From an uncultured Roseovarius sp. (GTDB lineage Bacteria; Pseudomonadota; Alphaproteobacteria; Rhodobacterales; Rhodobacteraceae): 64,000 nucleotides of DNA. Within the stretch, counting starts at the first letter, position 1. Every line of letters starts with the position of its first letter. Below are positions 16,820 through 27,283 of the stretch, one piece after another. The notes under the pieces are model-generated. The model did no database searches. It saw only the letters and a program-made list of their open reading frames with translations, and was not told the DNA's origin. Made by a program: the position numbers and the translations under genes. The stretch is taken from NCBI GenBank assembly GCA_947499555.1, contig CANMOU010000002.1, forward strand, positions 569,001 to 633,000, read 5' to 3'.

Positions 16820-18091
16820 ATGTCTGACGACCGCCTCAATCTATCTGATCTTAAGGCTCAATCCGCCAAAGATCTTTTGTCGATGGCAGAAGAACTTGAG
16901 ATCGAGAATGCCTCGACCATGCGCAAAGGCGAGATGATGTTCCAGATTCTTCGGGAACGCGCTGATGAGGGTTGGAATGTCTATGGCGATGGTGTCCTTG
17001 AAGTGCTCCAGGACGGGTTTGGGTTTTTGCGCTCTTCAGAAGCGAACTACCTGCCAGGACCTGACGATATCTATGTGTCGCCCGAGACGATCCGTAAACA
17101 CTCTCTGAGGACAGGAGATACAATTGAGGGAGAGATCAAAGCGCCTGAAGACAATGAGCGTTACTTTGTTCTGACGACGGTCACGCAGATCAATTTCGAA
17201 GACCCAGAGCGCGCGAAACACAAGATCGCATTTGATAACTTGACGCCGCTTTATCCGGACCAACGGTTGCAGATGGAAATCGATGATCCGGCGATCAAGG
17301 ATCGATCCGCTCGGGTTATCGATCTTGTCGCACCGATCGGGAAGGGCCAGCGGTCATTGATCGTGGCGCCACCTCGGACTGGTAAAACGGTCATCTTGCA
17401 GAACATCGCGTCAAGCATCGAAAGAAATCATCCGGAATGCTACCTTATCGTACTTCTGATCGATGAGCGTCCGGAAGAAGTGACGGACATGCAGCGTTCG
17501 GTGAAGGGCGAGGTCATCAGCTCGACGTTTGATGAGCCTGCATCACGGCACGTTGCCGTTGCGGAGATGGTTATTGAAAAGGCGAAGCGCCTCGTCGAAC
17601 ATAAACGAGATGTTGTTATTCTTCTCGATTCTATCACAAGACTTGGTAGGGCCTATAACACTGTCGTTCCGTCTTCGGGCAAGGTTTTGACCGGTGGTGT
17701 TGATGCGAATGCTCTGCAGAGACCAAAGCGGTTTTTTGGTGCTGCCCGTAACATTGAAGAAGGTGGCTCATTAACCATTGTCTCGACTGCCCTGATTGAA
17801 ACTGGCAGCCGGATGGACGAGGTGATCTTTGAGGAATTCAAAGGAACCGGCAACTCAGAGATAGTGCTCGATCGTAAGGTTGCTGACAAACGCGTCTTCC
17901 CGGCGATCGACATTCTGAAGTCCGGCACCCGGAAAGAGGATCTGCTTATTGATAAGATTGATCTTCAGAAGACATATGTTCTGCGTCGGATCCTTAATCC
18001 AATGGGCACAACGGATGCGATTGAATTCCTGCTTTCGAAACTGAAACAGACGAAGACGAATACCGAATTCTTTGACTCCATGAACACGTAG
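16820..18091 (+). CDS. rho: Transcription termination factor Rho
   Basis: Hexameric RNA helicase that ends transcription at untranslated C-rich RNA. It has 423 residues. The N-terminal helical domain contains [21 protein letters not shown]. The cold-shock RNA-binding fold contains [23 protein letters not shown]. The ATPase has a P-loop in [17 protein letters not shown] at about residue 180 and [13 protein letters not shown] just after. The Q-loop region [29 protein letters not shown] is intact. The 120-bp leader upstream contains TTGACT and TATATAAG tracts that may hold its promoter. Confidence 0.97.
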   Translation: MSDDRLNLSDLKAQSAKDLLSMAEELEIENASTMRKGEMMFQILRERADEGWNVYGDGVLEVLQDGFGFLRSSEANYLPGPDDIYVSPETIRKHSLRTGDTIEGEIKAPEDNERYFVLTTVTQINFEDPERAKHKIAFDNLTPLYPDQRLQMEIDDPAIKDRSARVIDLVAPIGKGQRSLIVAPPRTGKTVILQNIASSIERNHPECYLIVLLIDERPEEVTDMQRSVKGEVISSTFDEPASRHVAVAEMVIEKAKRLVEHKRDVVILLDSITRLGRAYNTVVPSSGKVLTGGVDANALQRPKRFFGAARNIEEGGSLTIVSTALIETGSRMDEVIFEEFKGTGNSEIVLDRKVADKRVFPAIDILKSGTRKEDLLIDKIDLQKTYVLRRILNPMGTTDAIEFLLSKLKQTKTNTEFFDSMNT

Positions 18092-18113
18092 AACCTCTTT
18101 TGCGAAGGTCATG

Positions 18114-19400
18114 ATGGACACGATCTTTGCGTTGTCGACTGCTCGGGGGAAAGCCGGAGTGTCGATCATGCGCATATCCGGGCCTGCTGCCTTTGAAGCG
18201 TGTGAGGCCATCTGTGGCGATGTGCCTAGCCCCAGGATCGCGTCGCTGCGGCTTTTGAAAACCTCTGATGGATCGGCGTTGGATCAGGCATTGGTCCTTA
18301 CTTTCGATGAAGGCAGTAGTTTCACAGGTGAAGCTATTGTTGAGTTTCACTGTCATGGAAGTGTCGCGGTGACGGCCAAGCTTTCCGAAACACTGGCAGG
18401 ATTGAGCGGCTTGCGGCTTGCGGAACCAGGAGAGTTCACGCGCAGAGCCCTTGAGAACGATTGTCTTGATCTTTCGCAAGTGGAAGGACTTGCGGATTTG
18501 ATCGAGGCGGATACCGAAGCGCAAAGAAAGCAGGCTCTAAGAGTTCTATCAGGCGATCTAGGCCAGCGGGTTGACGGATGGCGGCAGAGCCTCATTCGGG
18601 CTGCTGCCTTGATTGAGGTGACGATTGATTTTGCCGATGAAGATGTTCCAGTTGATGTCTCTCCAGAGGTTAAATCTTTGTTAAATAAGGTAAAAACAGA
18701 GATTGAGAGGGAAATTGAAGGGTTTTCGTCAGCGGAACGTATCCGCAATGGGTTCGAAGTAGCGATTGTCGGACCTCCGAATGCTGGCAAGTCAACTTTG
18801 CTCAATTACCTGGCGGGTCGAGAGGCAGCGATCACGTCTCGTCATGCTGGAACCACCAGAGATGTGATTGAGGTTCGTATGGATTTGGATGGCCTTGCTG
18901 TAACGCTTCTGGATACAGCTGGCCTGCGCGAAGCGGTCGACGAAGTGGAGGCAATCGGGATCGACCGTGCAAGGATGCGGGCGCAGAATGCGGATCTTCG
19001 TTTGATTTTGGTCGAATATGGTCAGGACCCAGAGTTGCTTCCAAGGCAAGGGGATGTTGTTCGCACGGCTAAAGCCGATCTTTTGCCTGATGTTGAGAAT
19101 TCTGTCTCGGGACTGACTGGAGCAGGCATCTCGGAATTGGTTCGGGAAATCTCTTCTGAACTGTCTGGGCGTGCGGCAGGTGGTGGTCTGGCCATTCGGG
19201 AACGGCATCGCGATGCGCTCGTTCGCGGGGCTTCTGCGATCAAGATATCCCTAGAGATGGTGGATGATGCTGAAGCGAATCCTGAATTTGTCGCGGAAGA
19301 AATACGTACGGCTGTTCGTGCACTTGACTCTTTGATCGGACGGGTAGACATCGAAAACGTCCTAGATGAGATTTTTGCGAGCTTCTGCTTAGGTAAATAG
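18114..19400 (+). CDS. mnmE: tRNA uridine-5-carboxymethylaminomethyl modification GTPase MnmE
   Basis: GTPase that, with MnmG, builds the cmnm5 group on wobble uridine 34 of tRNAs. It has 428 residues from ATG 18114, chosen over the adjacent ATG at 18111 because spacing from GAAGG is better. The N-terminal folate-binding domain opens with [19 protein letters not shown]. The G domain has [16 protein letters not shown] and [13 protein letters not shown]. The C-terminus is FCLGK, with the catalytic cysteine at 425. mnmG starts 5 bp after the stop. Confidence 0.96.
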   Translation: MDTIFALSTARGKAGVSIMRISGPAAFEACEAICGDVPSPRIASLRLLKTSDGSALDQALVLTFDEGSSFTGEAIVEFHCHGSVAVTAKLSETLAGLSGLRLAEPGEFTRRALENDCLDLSQVEGLADLIEADTEAQRKQALRVLSGDLGQRVDGWRQSLIRAAALIEVTIDFADEDVPVDVSPEVKSLLNKVKTEIEREIEGFSSAERIRNGFEVAIVGPPNAGKSTLLNYLAGREAAITSRHAGTTRDVIEVRMDLDGLAVTLLDTAGLREAVDEVEAIGIDRARMRAQNADLRLILVEYGQDPELLPRQGDVVRTAKADLLPDVENSVSGLTGAGISELVREISSELSGRAAGGGLAIRERHRDALVRGASAIKISLEMVDDAEANPEFVAEEIRTAVRALDSLIGRVDIENVLDEIFASFCLGK

Positions 19401-19404
19401 CGGA

Positions 19405-21276
19405 GTGTTTCACGTGAAACATTTTGATGTCCTGGTGATTGGAGGGGGTCACGCAGGCGCCGATGCGGCGCATGCTGCGGCACGTATGGGTGTGCGTACT
19501 GGTCTGATTACGCTGACCCGAGATTCGATTGGCGTCATGTCCTGTAATCCAGCGATTGGTGGACTGGGAAAAGGGCATCTGGTTCGGGAAATCGATGCGT
19601 TGGACGGTGTTATGGGTTGCGTCGCCGACAAAGCCGGCATCCAGTTTCGCCTTCTCAATCGACGTAAAGGGCCTGCTGTCCAGGGGCCAAGAACGCAGGC
19701 AGACCGGAAAATCTATCGGGAAGAGATGCAGCAAGAGATCGAATTGCAAGAAAACCTGACAGTGATCGAGGGAGAGGCGAGCGACTTTTTGTTTGCCGGA
19801 GAGGCTGTGACAGGCGTTGTGCTTGCTGACGGAAGCGAGATCACCTCGCGCCGGACGATCCTGACAACCGGAACATTTCTGCGTGGCGTCATCCATATTG
19901 GCGATGTGTCTCGCCCGGGCGGCCGTATGGGCGAAAAACCATCTATTCGCCTTGCAGAGCGGATTGAGCAGTTTGACCTGCCGCTTGGCAGACTGAAGAC
20001 GGGAACGCCACCGCGGCTTGATGGAAAGACAATCGACTGGTCCCGCCTTGAAATGCAGGCAGCGGATGACGAGCCGACCTTGTTTTCCTTTTTGTCAAAA
20101 GGACCATCTGCGCGCCAAATCTCTTGCGGGATTACGCATACGAACGAAAAAACACATGATTTGATCCGCGAAAACCTCAGCCGATCGGCCATGTATGGTG
20201 GTCACATCGATGGGGTTGGCCCAAGATATTGTCCGTCAATTGAGGATAAGATTGTTCGCTTTTCTGAAAAGGATTCTCACCAGATATTCCTGGAACCGGA
20301 AAGCCTGTCTGATGATGTGATTTATCCAAACGGGATTTCGACGTCTTTGCCTGAGGATGTGCAGATCGAATATGTGCGATCCATTGAAGGGCTTGAAAAG
20401 GCCAAGATTCTTCAGCCGGGATATGCCATCGAGTATGATTATGTGGACCCGAGAACTCTTGACTCGCGGTTATCTCTAAGATCGGTAACTGGACTGTATC
20501 TGGCCGGACAGATCAACGGAACCACAGGGTATGAAGAGGCGGCTGCACAAGGCCTTGTCGCTGGTCTTAACGCCGCTCTGGACGTGCTCGGGCGCGACCC
20601 GGTCACGTTCAGCCGATCAAACAGTTACATCGGTGTTATGATAGACGATCTCACGACTAGAGGGGTTTCTGAGCCTTACCGTATGTTTACGTCTCGGGCA
20701 GAATTCAGATTATCCTTGCGGGCAGACAACGCAGATCAAAGGTTGACGCCTATTGGTATCGAGATGGGATGCGTTGGCGAGCATCGCAGGCAGGTATTCG
20801 AAGACAAAATGGACCGCTTGCAGTCTGGTCGGGTCAAATTAGAAGAACAGACCTACACTCCGAAGCAGCTGAAAGACATCGGCCTGGATGTGAACCAAGA
20901 CGGGTCTCGCCGGTCTGCCTTTCAGCTTCTGTCTTTTCCAGAGGTGAGTTTCCTGACGTTGAATGCTTTAGATACGTCATTTTCAGAAATCGATGAGGAA
21001 ATTCAGGAACAGCTTGAGAAAGATGCCTTGTATGCAAATTACATTGCGCGGCAGAAGCGTGATGTTGAGCAAATGAAGCGCGATGAAGCCCATGTGATAC
21101 CCAAAGACATGCGTTATGACGGTATTGAAGGACTTTCAAACGAGTTGAAGTCAAAGCTTTCAAATGCTCGGCCAGAAAACCTGAGGCAGGCGGCCCGGAT
21201 TGACGGCATGACACCTGCTGCGCTGACGCTGCTCCTGGCAAAACTGCGCCAGCAAGCACGGAACAAGAGCGCTTGA
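19405..21276 (+). CDS. mnmG: tRNA uridine-5-carboxymethylaminomethyl modification enzyme MnmG (GidA)
   Basis: FAD-dependent partner of MnmE. It has 623 residues from a GTG start. The FAD-binding motif is [21 protein letters not shown] at residues 9-29. GidA family signatures are [24 protein letters not shown] and the [17 protein letters not shown] region. The [21 protein letters not shown] segment is also present. The N-terminal MFHVKH is encoded by a perfect parS site that overlaps the start codon, which supports this start as the conserved one in the group. The end overlaps rsmG. Confidence 0.96.
   Translation: MFHVKHFDVLVIGGGHAGADAAHAAARMGVRTGLITLTRDSIGVMSCNPAIGGLGKGHLVREIDALDGVMGCVADKAGIQFRLLNRRKGPAVQGPRTQADRKIYREEMQQEIELQENLTVIEGEASDFLFAGEAVTGVVLADGSEITSRRTILTTGTFLRGVIHIGDVSRPGGRMGEKPSIRLAERIEQFDLPLGRLKTGTPPRLDGKTIDWSRLEMQAADDEPTLFSFLSKGPSARQISCGITHTNEKTHDLIRENLSRSAMYGGHIDGVGPRYCPSIEDKIVRFSEKDSHQIFLEPESLSDDVIYPNGISTSLPEDVQIEYVRSIEGLEKAKILQPGYAIEYDYVDPRTLDSRLSLRSVTGLYLAGQINGTTGYEEAAAQGLVAGLNAALDVLGRDPVTFSRSNSYIGVMIDDLTTRGVSEPYRMFTSRAEFRLSLRADNADQRLTPIGIEMGCVGEHRRQVFEDKMDRLQSGRVKLEEQTYTPKQLKDIGLDVNQDGSRRSAFQLLSFPEVSFLTLNALDTSFSEIDEEIQEQLEKDALYANYIARQKRDVEQMKRDEAHVIPKDMRYDGIEGLSNELKSKLSNARPENLRQAARIDGMTPAALTLLLAKLRQQARNKSA
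19406..19421. other. parS: parS centromere site 1
   Basis: A perfect 16-bp palindrome TGTTTCACGTGAAACA, the ParB-binding consensus. It overlaps the GTG start of mnmG and encodes residues 2-5 (FHVK), and spans the last two bases of the start codon. parA and parB are about 2.5 kb downstream, and the candidate origin is about 3.2 kb upstream. Confidence 0.93.
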
Positions 21277-21884
21277 CCGCATCTTTCGACCTGAATGTTT
21301 CACGTGAAACAATGGAGCGTCTGGAGGTTTTTCTCGAACTTCTTGAGAAATGGAATCCACGCATAAATCTTGTATCGAAGAACACGATTGCGGAAGCCTG
21401 GGATCGCCATATCCTCGATTCTGCTCAGGTTTTTGATTTGTTCGACGAAGGTATAGGACATTGGGTTGATTTCGGATCTGGCGGCGGCTTTCCGGGGCTT
21501 GTCGTCGCAATACTTTCCCGGGAGTGGAGCGATCCGCCATCCGTCTCGCTGGTGGAAAGCGACACACGAAAATCAGTTTTTCTACAAAATGTTATTCGAG
21601 AATTGCAGATTCCCGTAGCTGTAAAAAATTCGCGGATTGAAGCGTCAGATCCCCTGAATGCTGATGTTATTTCGGCACGGGCGCTTGCGGATCTAACGCA
21701 ACTGCTTTCCTTATCGGTTGCGCATTTGGGAGAGAACGGAAAGATGGTGTTCCTGAAGGGGAAAAACTGGCAATCCGAAGTCGAGAATGCACGATCTGAG
21801 TGGAACTTTGATCTTGAAATTGTTAAGAGTAGGACGAGCGAAGGCTCCGTAATTCTTGTCATTTCAGGAGTGTCCAGTGTCTGA
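21273..21884 (+). CDS. rsmG: 16S rRNA (guanine527-N7)-methyltransferase RsmG (GidB)
   Basis: SAM-dependent methyltransferase acting on G527 of 16S rRNA. It has 203 residues from a TTG start that overlaps the mnmG stop (TTGA). The N-terminus contains [20 protein letters not shown], then [23 protein letters not shown], then the SAM-binding motif [14 protein letters not shown]. The alternative ATG at 21312 would remove the VSRET segment usual in relatives, so I prefer the TTG. A perfect parS lies inside codons 8-13. The stop overlaps parA. Confidence 0.94.
   Translation: MTASFDLNVSRETMERLEVFLELLEKWNPRINLVSKNTIAEAWDRHILDSAQVFDLFDEGIGHWVDFGSGGGFPGLVVAILSREWSDPPSVSLVESDTRKSVFLQNVIRELQIPVAVKNSRIEASDPLNADVISARALADLTQLLSLSVAHLGENGKMVFLKGKNWQSEVENARSEWNFDLEIVKSRTSEGSVILVISGVSSV
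21296..21311. other. parS: parS centromere site 2
   Basis: A second perfect TGTTTCACGTGAAACA palindrome, 1890 bp from the first. It lies inside the 5' coding region of rsmG, where it encodes NVSRET. Two sites bracketing mnmG and adjoining parAB would seed the ParB partition complex close to the origin. Confidence 0.93.
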
Positions 21885-22686
21885 TCCGACGCGTTCGAGC
21901 AACCCCAAGATTGTCGCTGTGGCCAACCAAAAAGGTGGCGTCGGCAAGACGACCACCACGATCAATCTTGGTGCGGCTCTCGCAGAGTTGGGCCGCCGGG
22001 TGTTGATCGTTGATCTCGATCCCCAGGGTAACGCATCGACAGGTTTGGGCGTCGAACCAGACGATCGGACATTCACAACATATGAGCTTCTCCTGGAAGA
22101 AATTGAACTGAGGAAGGTCATTCAGGACACCACACAGCGTGGCCTGAAGATTATTCCGGCGACAGTGGATCTCAGCTCTGCCGATATGGAGCTGGTTGCG
22201 AATGAAAAGCGTAGCTTCCTGCTTCATGATGCGCTGCGGCAACCAGCGATGGAAGGGTTCGCATTCGATTACATTCTGATTGATTGTCCACCATCACTTA
22301 ATCTTCTGACCGTAAATGCCATGGTTGCGGCGCATTCGATCCTTGTGCCTTTACAGTCGGAATTTTTTGCGCTCGAAGGCCTGTCTCAATTGATGATGAC
22401 CATTCGGGAAGTTCGGCAATCTGCGAACCCGAACCTGAGGATAGAAGGCATCGTCCTTACAATGTTTGACGGCCGCAACAATCTGTCGTCGCAGGTTGAG
22501 CAGGACGCGAGGAAAAATCTGGGTGATCTTGTATTCAAGACACGGATTCCCAGGAATGTAAGGGTGAGCGAGGCGCCTTCTTTCGCGGTTCCGGTTCTTT
22601 CTTACGACACAGGGTCGAAAGGAGCCTTCGCGTATAGAGAGCTTGCAAAAGAATTCATGAAAAACAATGTGTTAAAGGCTGCGTAA
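21877..22686 (+). CDS. parA: Chromosome-partitioning ATPase ParA (Soj)
   Basis: Walker-type ATPase that, with ParB-parS, moves sister origins apart. I use the GTG at 21877, with AGGAG 6 bases upstream and an 8-base overlap with the rsmG stop. It gives 269 residues. The deviant Walker A motif KGGVGKTTT is at residues 19-27. DLDPQGNASTGLG and DYILIDCPPSLNLLTVNAM are the A' and Walker B segments, and RIPRNVRVSEAPS is typical of chromosomal Soj. parB follows 18 bp after the stop. Confidence 0.96.
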   Translation: MSDPTRSSNPKIVAVANQKGGVGKTTTTINLGAALAELGRRVLIVDLDPQGNASTGLGVEPDDRTFTTYELLLEEIELRKVIQDTTQRGLKIIPATVDLSSADMELVANEKRSFLLHDALRQPAMEGFAFDYILIDCPPSLNLLTVNAMVAAHSILVPLQSEFFALEGLSQLMMTIREVRQSANPNLRIEGIVLTMFDGRNNLSSQVEQDARKNLGDLVFKTRIPRNVRVSEAPSFAVPVLSYDTGSKGAFAYRELAKEFMKNNVLKAA

Positions 22687-22704
22687 GCAGATTTGGAGCA
22701 GGTT

Positions 22705-23598
22705 ATGGCGGATAAGAAAAACAAAAGAGGACTTGGTCGCGGGCTTTCGGCTTTGATGGCAGATGTGACTGAGAATCCCGGGACAGCGAATGAACAGTTG
22801 AAAGAGGCTGATCAGGCTGTTCCGATTGAATCGGTCGAGCCAAACCCAGACCAGCCACGCCGAGACTTCGATAAGTCCGCGCTTGAAGATCTGGCAAACT
22901 CAATCAGTGAAAAAGGCATCATTCAGCCGTTGATTGTCCGCCCGAGTCCGCGTGACCCGAAGCGATATGAAATTGTTGCTGGCGAACGACGCTGGCGGGC
23001 GGCGCAGATGGCCCGACTTCATGAAGTGCCCGTCCTGATCCGTCAGTTCGATGACACGGAAGTCCTTGAGGTTGCAATCATTGAAAATATCCAACGTGCC
23101 GATTTGAACCCGATTGAGGAAGCGGCTGGTTACAGCCAGCTCATGGATAAATTTGGCCACACCCAAGAGAAGTTGGCGACCGCTTTGGGCAAGAGTCGTA
23201 GCCATATTGCGAACCTGATGCGCCTTCTTAACCTGCCATTGGAAGTTCAGGCTTTTCTGCGTGAGGGCGCCCTATCCGCTGGTCATGCGCGCGCTCTTGT
23301 CACAGCGGATGAACCCATCGCATTGGCAAGACAGGTCATTAAACAAGGATTGTCTGTCCGACAAACAGAAAAACTTGTAAAATCAGCAACTTATGCCCCT
23401 TCCAAGCGCACCGCCCCTCAATCCGGCTCGGAAAAAGATGCGGATACGAAGGCCCTGGAAAGTGATCTTTCGGCGAGCCTTGGGATGAAAGTTACTCTGT
23501 CTCACAAACCGGGGCAGGAGGCCGGCCAGCTTGTTGTGTCCTATGACAGTTTTGAGCAACTTGATGAGTTATGTCGTCGTTTGACTTCGAGCAGCTGA
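22705..23598 (+). CDS. parB: Chromosome-partitioning protein ParB (Spo0J), CTPase clamp
   Basis: DNA-binding partner of ParA that loads at parS and spreads as a CTP-dependent clamp. It has 297 residues from ATG 22705, which sits behind GGAGCAGG. The N-terminal RGLGRGLSALM is the ParA-interacting segment. The CTP-binding box GERRWRA is at residues 93-99 and ENIQRADLNPIEEA at 127-140. A helix-turn-helix follows (TQEKLATALGKSRSHIANLMRLL). The C-terminal dimer domain follows a variable linker. It is convergent with hemW, 26 bp away. Confidence 0.96.
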   Translation: MADKKNKRGLGRGLSALMADVTENPGTANEQLKEADQAVPIESVEPNPDQPRRDFDKSALEDLANSISEKGIIQPLIVRPSPRDPKRYEIVAGERRWRAAQMARLHEVPVLIRQFDDTEVLEVAIIENIQRADLNPIEEAAGYSQLMDKFGHTQEKLATALGKSRSHIANLMRLLNLPLEVQAFLREGALSAGHARALVTADEPIALARQVIKQGLSVRQTEKLVKSATYAPSKRTAPQSGSEKDADTKALESDLSASLGMKVTLSHKPGQEAGQLVVSYDSFEQLDELCRRLTSSS

Positions 23599-23624
23599 TG
23601 CGCCTGGCACCGTCGGGCACCTTC

Positions 23625-24782
23625 TCAATCTGGCAGAAGCTCGCGAAGGATCGCGTTAAGAACCGAGCGACCCGAAGATGTGGCCGAAAGAAAGTTACCA
23701 TTTTTTTTCAACAAGTTGAGCTCAACAAATTCCGAAACTTTATGTTCACATAGAGATTTGTCTGCCAAGGCCCGGTATCGCCCAAGATCTACACCTTGCG
23801 ACACTCTCAAGCCCATCATCAGCATCTCAGAGGCTTGCTCAGCGGATGGGATCACAGCGCGGCTTTTCTCCGGGTTTCCCGTTGAAACTTCCTCTAGCCA
23901 TCGTTCGGGGTTTGACCAATTGTCGATGGCGTGCCGATCTCCGAAGAGTGTCAGTCGGCCATGTGCGCCAGGACCTATACCGATATAATCTCCATATCGC
24001 CAATAGATCAGGTTGTGTCGAGATTCGGAGCCAATTTTAGCATGGTTAGAGACTTCATAAGCCTGAAACCCAGCCGCGTCGCAAAGCTCTTGGGTCAGCT
24101 CAAACATGTCTGCCGCGAGATCTTCGTTTGGAAGTCCGCGAAGGCGTCCAACCGAGAACCGATCGAAGAACGCAGTGCCGGGCTCGATTGTCAACTGATA
24201 CAGTGAAAGGTGATCAACGGCCATTTGAAGTGCTTCAGAAAGTTCGGCCCGCCAGTCAGCCAGCGACTGATCCTGGCGCGCGTAGATCAAATCAAAACTG
24301 ACCCGTTCAAAATGCCGTCTTGCGACATCGAAAGCCCTTTGTGCTTCCGCAACTGTATGCAGGCGACCAAGCCTTTTAAGATCGACGTCGTTCAACGCCT
24401 GCACACCCATCGAAACTCGGCTAACGCCAGTTTGCGCAAATGCTGCAAACCGAGATGCCTCAACGGAGCTTGGGTTGGCCTCCAGAGTGACTTCAAGATC
24501 ATTGGCGGATGGCCAGGAATGTTGAATGCGATCTAAAATATCATGGATGAGGTCCGGAGACATGAGGCTCGGCGTTCCGCCGCCAAAGAAAACCGAGTTT
24601 AGCACGCGGTCCGGAACCATAATTGCGTAGCGGTCTATTTCTTTCAGGTAGGCATCCCGCCATTTCTGTTCGTCAATTTCTGCGCGGACATGGCTGTTGA
24701 AATCGCAATACGGACATTTGGACTCGCAAAACGGCCAATGAATATAAAGACCGAAGCCGCCATGTGTCCAATCTTCAGCCAA
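23625..24782 (-). CDS. hemW: Radical SAM heme chaperone HemW
   Basis: A 385-residue coproporphyrinogen-III-oxidase-like radical SAM protein, now considered a heme-trafficking chaperone. The cluster motif is CESKCPYCDFNSH at about residues 19-31, in the HemW form C-x3-C-x2-C. FFGGGTPSLMSPDLI and TLEANPSSVE follow. The C-terminal HemN-like domain contains NLIYWRYGDYIGIGPGAHGR. The start overlaps the rdgB stop by 8 bases. It ends the leftward rph-rdgB-hemW operon. Confidence 0.93.
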   Translation of the reverse strand: MAEDWTHGGFGLYIHWPFCESKCPYCDFNSHVRAEIDEQKWRDAYLKEIDRYAIMVPDRVLNSVFFGGGTPSLMSPDLIHDILDRIQHSWPSANDLEVTLEANPSSVEASRFAAFAQTGVSRVSMGVQALNDVDLKRLGRLHTVAEAQRAFDVARRHFERVSFDLIYARQDQSLADWRAELSEALQMAVDHLSLYQLTIEPGTAFFDRFSVGRLRGLPNEDLAADMFELTQELCDAAGFQAYEVSNHAKIGSESRHNLIYWRYGDYIGIGPGAHGRLTLFGDRHAIDNWSNPERWLEEVSTGNPEKSRAVIPSAEQASEMLMMGLRVSQGVDLGRYRALADKSLCEHKVSEFVELNLLKKNGNFLSATSSGRSVLNAILRELLPD

Positions 24783-25383
24783 AACAGCCTTTCACCAGCT
24801 TCTGGAACGCATCTGCGCGGTGGCTGATTTTGTTTTTTTCCCAGCGGTCCATTTCGCCAAAAGTTCGCGTATAGCCGTGAGGCAGGAAAATCGGGTCGTA
24901 GCCGTGTCCTTCACTTCCCCGCATCGGCCAAACAATCTGACCTTCGATTGATCCCGGAAAAACCTCATCATGTCCGTCGGGCCAGGCCAGTACCAAAGTG
25001 CAGCAAAACCGCGCCACCCAGGGTTTTTCCGATTTTGCCTCAAGAAGACGTTCGTAGGTTTTGGTCATCGCCAGAATGAAGTCTCGACCAGTCTCTGTTT
25101 CTGCCCAATCCGCCGTGTAGACCCCTGGTGCGCCACCAAGCGCATCTACTTCGATCCCGGAATCATCCGCCAGGGCGGGAAGACCTGTTGTTCGAGATGC
25201 GGCATGGGCTTTGATCCGCGCATTCCCGACAAAAGTTGTCTCCGTCTCATCCGGCTCAGCCAGATTCAATTGCCCGGCACCGATGACCTTCACGCCATAG
25301 TCAGAGAGAAGATTGGCGATTTCTTCGAGCTTCCCGGTGTTATGGGTCGCGACAAGTAATTCCTTGCCGTCAAACTTACGCAC
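24775..25383 (-). CDS. rdgB: RdgB/HAM1-family non-canonical purine NTP pyrophosphatase
   Basis: Removes ITP, dITP and XTP from the nucleotide pool. It has 202 residues. I take a GTG start at 25383, which overlaps the rph stop by 8 bases, rather than a longer frame reaching into rph. Family motifs are [18 protein letters not shown] near the N-terminus, [16 protein letters not shown] in the middle, [13 protein letters not shown], and [13 protein letters not shown] at the C-terminus. It is cotranscribed with rph and hemW, a common alphaproteobacterial set. Confidence 0.94.
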   Translation of the reverse strand: MRKFDGKELLVATHNTGKLEEIANLLSDYGVKVIGAGQLNLAEPDETETTFVGNARIKAHAASRTTGLPALADDSGIEVDALGGAPGVYTADWAETETGRDFILAMTKTYERLLEAKSEKPWVARFCCTLVLAWPDGHDEVFPGSIEGQIVWPMRGSEGHGYDPIFLPHGYTRTFGEMDRWEKNKISHRADAFQKLVKGCFG

Positions 25384-26092
25384 CGGTTGCTGCCCTTTGG
25401 ATATCAACGAGTTCCCCAATACCCTTTTCGGCCAAGCCCATCAGTTCGTCCATTTGACCTCGGCTAAAAGTCGCGCCTTCGGCACTCATCTGGACCTCAA
25501 TCAATTGACCTGACCCTGTCATGATGAAGTTTCCATCGACACCAGCCGTGCTGTCTTCTGGGTAGTCTAGATCTAAAACTGGTTGACCGGCATAGATGCC
25601 ACAACTGACCGCCGCCACGGGATCAATGAGGGGGTCGGTCACGACGTCGCCCGACTTGAGGAGCTGGTTCACTGCCAGGCGCAAAGCGACCCATCCGCCA
25701 GTGATCGAGGCGCAGCGCGTGCCACCGTCGGCCTGAATAACATCGCAATCAACGGTGATCTGTCGTTCGCCGAGGGCAACTCGGTCAATCCCCGCCCGAA
25801 GACTGCGACCGATCAGGCGTTGTATTTCCACGGTTCTGCCGCCTTGTTTGCCTGCAGTTGCCTCTCTTCGCATGCGGCTGGAGGTTGATCTTGGCAACAT
25901 ACCATATTCTGCCGTGACCCAGCCCAAGCCCGATCCCTTAATAAAAGGCGGCACGCGCTCTTCGAGTGAGGCAGTGCAAAGGACATGCGTGTCTCCCACG
26001 CGAATAAGGCAGGACCCTTCGGCATGTTTCGTGACACCGGTTTCAATTGAAACAACGCGCATTTCATCTAAATTTCTTCCTGAGGGCCGCAT
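25376..26092 (-). CDS. rph: Ribonuclease PH
   Basis: Phosphorolytic 3'-5' exoribonuclease that trims tRNA 3' ends. It has 238 residues from ATG 26092, which has AAGGAG 7 bases upstream. The N-terminus is [47 protein letters not shown] and [23 protein letters not shown] are characteristic. It is divergent from hrcA and is the promoter-proximal gene of the rph-rdgB-hemW operon. Confidence 0.95.
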   Translation of the reverse strand: MRPSGRNLDEMRVVSIETGVTKHAEGSCLIRVGDTHVLCTASLEERVPPFIKGSGLGWVTAEYGMLPRSTSSRMRREATAGKQGGRTVEIQRLIGRSLRAGIDRVALGERQITVDCDVIQADGGTRCASITGGWVALRLAVNQLLKSGDVVTDPLIDPVAAVSCGIYAGQPVLDLDYPEDSTAGVDGNFIMTGSGQLIEVQMSAEGATFSRGQMDELMGLAEKGIGELVDIQRAATGA

Positions 26093-26129
26093 GATCAAAC
26101 TCCTTTACGTCGCCACCGGGATACTCGTG

Positions 26130-26155
26130 ACTGAAACCTGATATCAACCCCGATT
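26130..26155 (+). promoter_or_regulatory. Possible heat-shock (sigma-32) promoter of hrcA-grpE
   Basis: ACTGAA at 26130-26135 is followed 12 bases later by CCCCGATT at 26148-26155. The layout resembles the sigma-32 pattern CTTGAA-N13-CCCCAT, with mismatches. It would start transcription near 26162, about 45 bases before the preferred hrcA start. hrcA-grpE operons are usually heat-inducible, which supports but does not prove it. I saw no CIRCE inverted repeat. Confidence 0.4.
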
Positions 26156-26206
26156 GACCTTTTGTGCACACCGATCTTAATGGGGTGCCTGGACTGTTCA
26201 GCGAGC

Positions 26207-27274
26207 ATGATGGAAAACGCGCATCACATACTTGAAGATATGAATGATCGGTCACGCGAAGTCTTTCGTCGCGTGGTTGAGGCTTATCTCGCAAAGGGTG
26301 ATCCGGTTGGGTCGCGAACCTTGACGCGCAACATGTCGGAAAAAGTCTCCGCTGCGACGATTCGAAACGTGATGCAAGATCTGGAATATCTCGGCCTTCT
26401 AGACAGCCCTCACGTATCAGCGGGGCGTGTTCCAACCCAGCAAGGGCTGCGAATGTTTGTTGATGGCCTGCTCGAGGTTCGCAACCTGGAAGATGCGGAC
26501 CGGGAAACGATTGACGCCACCCTGACTTCGAATACAGACGATGTTGCCAGTGCGCTGGATCGTATCGGATCTGCGTTGTCCGGTGTCACACATGGTGCGT
26601 CGCTTGTGCTTGCGCCGAAACATGAGGCACCAATAAAACATATTGAGTTTGTCGGTTTGGGTCACGACCGAGCATTGGCTGTTCTAGTTTTCGCGGACGG
26701 GCATGTCGAAAACCGGATTTTCAATCCACCGATTGGCCAGACACCAAGCTCGATGAGAGAGGCAGCCAACTTTTTAAACAGCATTATCGAAGGCAGGACC
26801 GTATCAGAGCTGCAAACCGTCATTGCTCAGCAAATCGAGAATCGCCGACAAGAGGTCGACCAACTTGCCCATCAACTCGTCGAAAGTGGCTTGGCGGTCT
26901 GGGACGACGAGGCAGACAACTATGAGCGGCTAATTGTCCGGGGCCGTGCGAATCTGCTTGATCCTGAAACGGACGAAGCCAACCTGGACCGCATAAAATC
27001 GCTTTTCGATGACCTTGAGCGCAAGCGTGATATCGCAGAATTTCTTGAATTGACCGATCAGGGCGAAGGTGTGCGTATTTTTATCGGTTCTGAGAACAAA
27101 CTTTTCTCACTTTCGGGTTCCTCTTTGGTCGTATCTCCATATATGAATTCTGATCGAAAGATTGTTGGCGCCGTTGGTGTCATTGGGCCAACCCGCCTGA
27201 ATTATGGACGTATTGTTCCTATTGTGGATTACACGGCGCAGCTTGTTGGTAAGCTTATCGCCGACCGAAGTTAG
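26207..27274 (+). CDS. hrcA: Heat-inducible transcription repressor HrcA
   Basis: Repressor that binds CIRCE elements and controls chaperonin genes. It has 355 residues from the ATG at 26207; the next codon is also ATG. The frame is open from 26162, but the family domain begins at NDRSREVFRRVVEAYLAKGDPVGSRTL. The winged-helix part includes VSAATIRNVMQDLEYLGLLDSPHVSAGRVPTQQG. The C-terminal HrcA domain includes RIFIGSENKLFSLSGSSLVVSPY and GAVGVIGPTRLNY. grpE starts 9 bp after the stop, so the pair is one operon. Confidence 0.94.
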   Translation: MMENAHHILEDMNDRSREVFRRVVEAYLAKGDPVGSRTLTRNMSEKVSAATIRNVMQDLEYLGLLDSPHVSAGRVPTQQGLRMFVDGLLEVRNLEDADRETIDATLTSNTDDVASALDRIGSALSGVTHGASLVLAPKHEAPIKHIEFVGLGHDRALAVLVFADGHVENRIFNPPIGQTPSSMREAANFLNSIIEGRTVSELQTVIAQQIENRRQEVDQLAHQLVESGLAVWDDEADNYERLIVRGRANLLDPETDEANLDRIKSLFDDLERKRDIAEFLELTDQGEGVRIFIGSENKLFSLSGSSLVVSPYMNSDRKIVGAVGVIGPTRLNYGRIVPIVDYTAQLVGKLIADRS

Positions 27275-27283
27275 AGGACCGAC

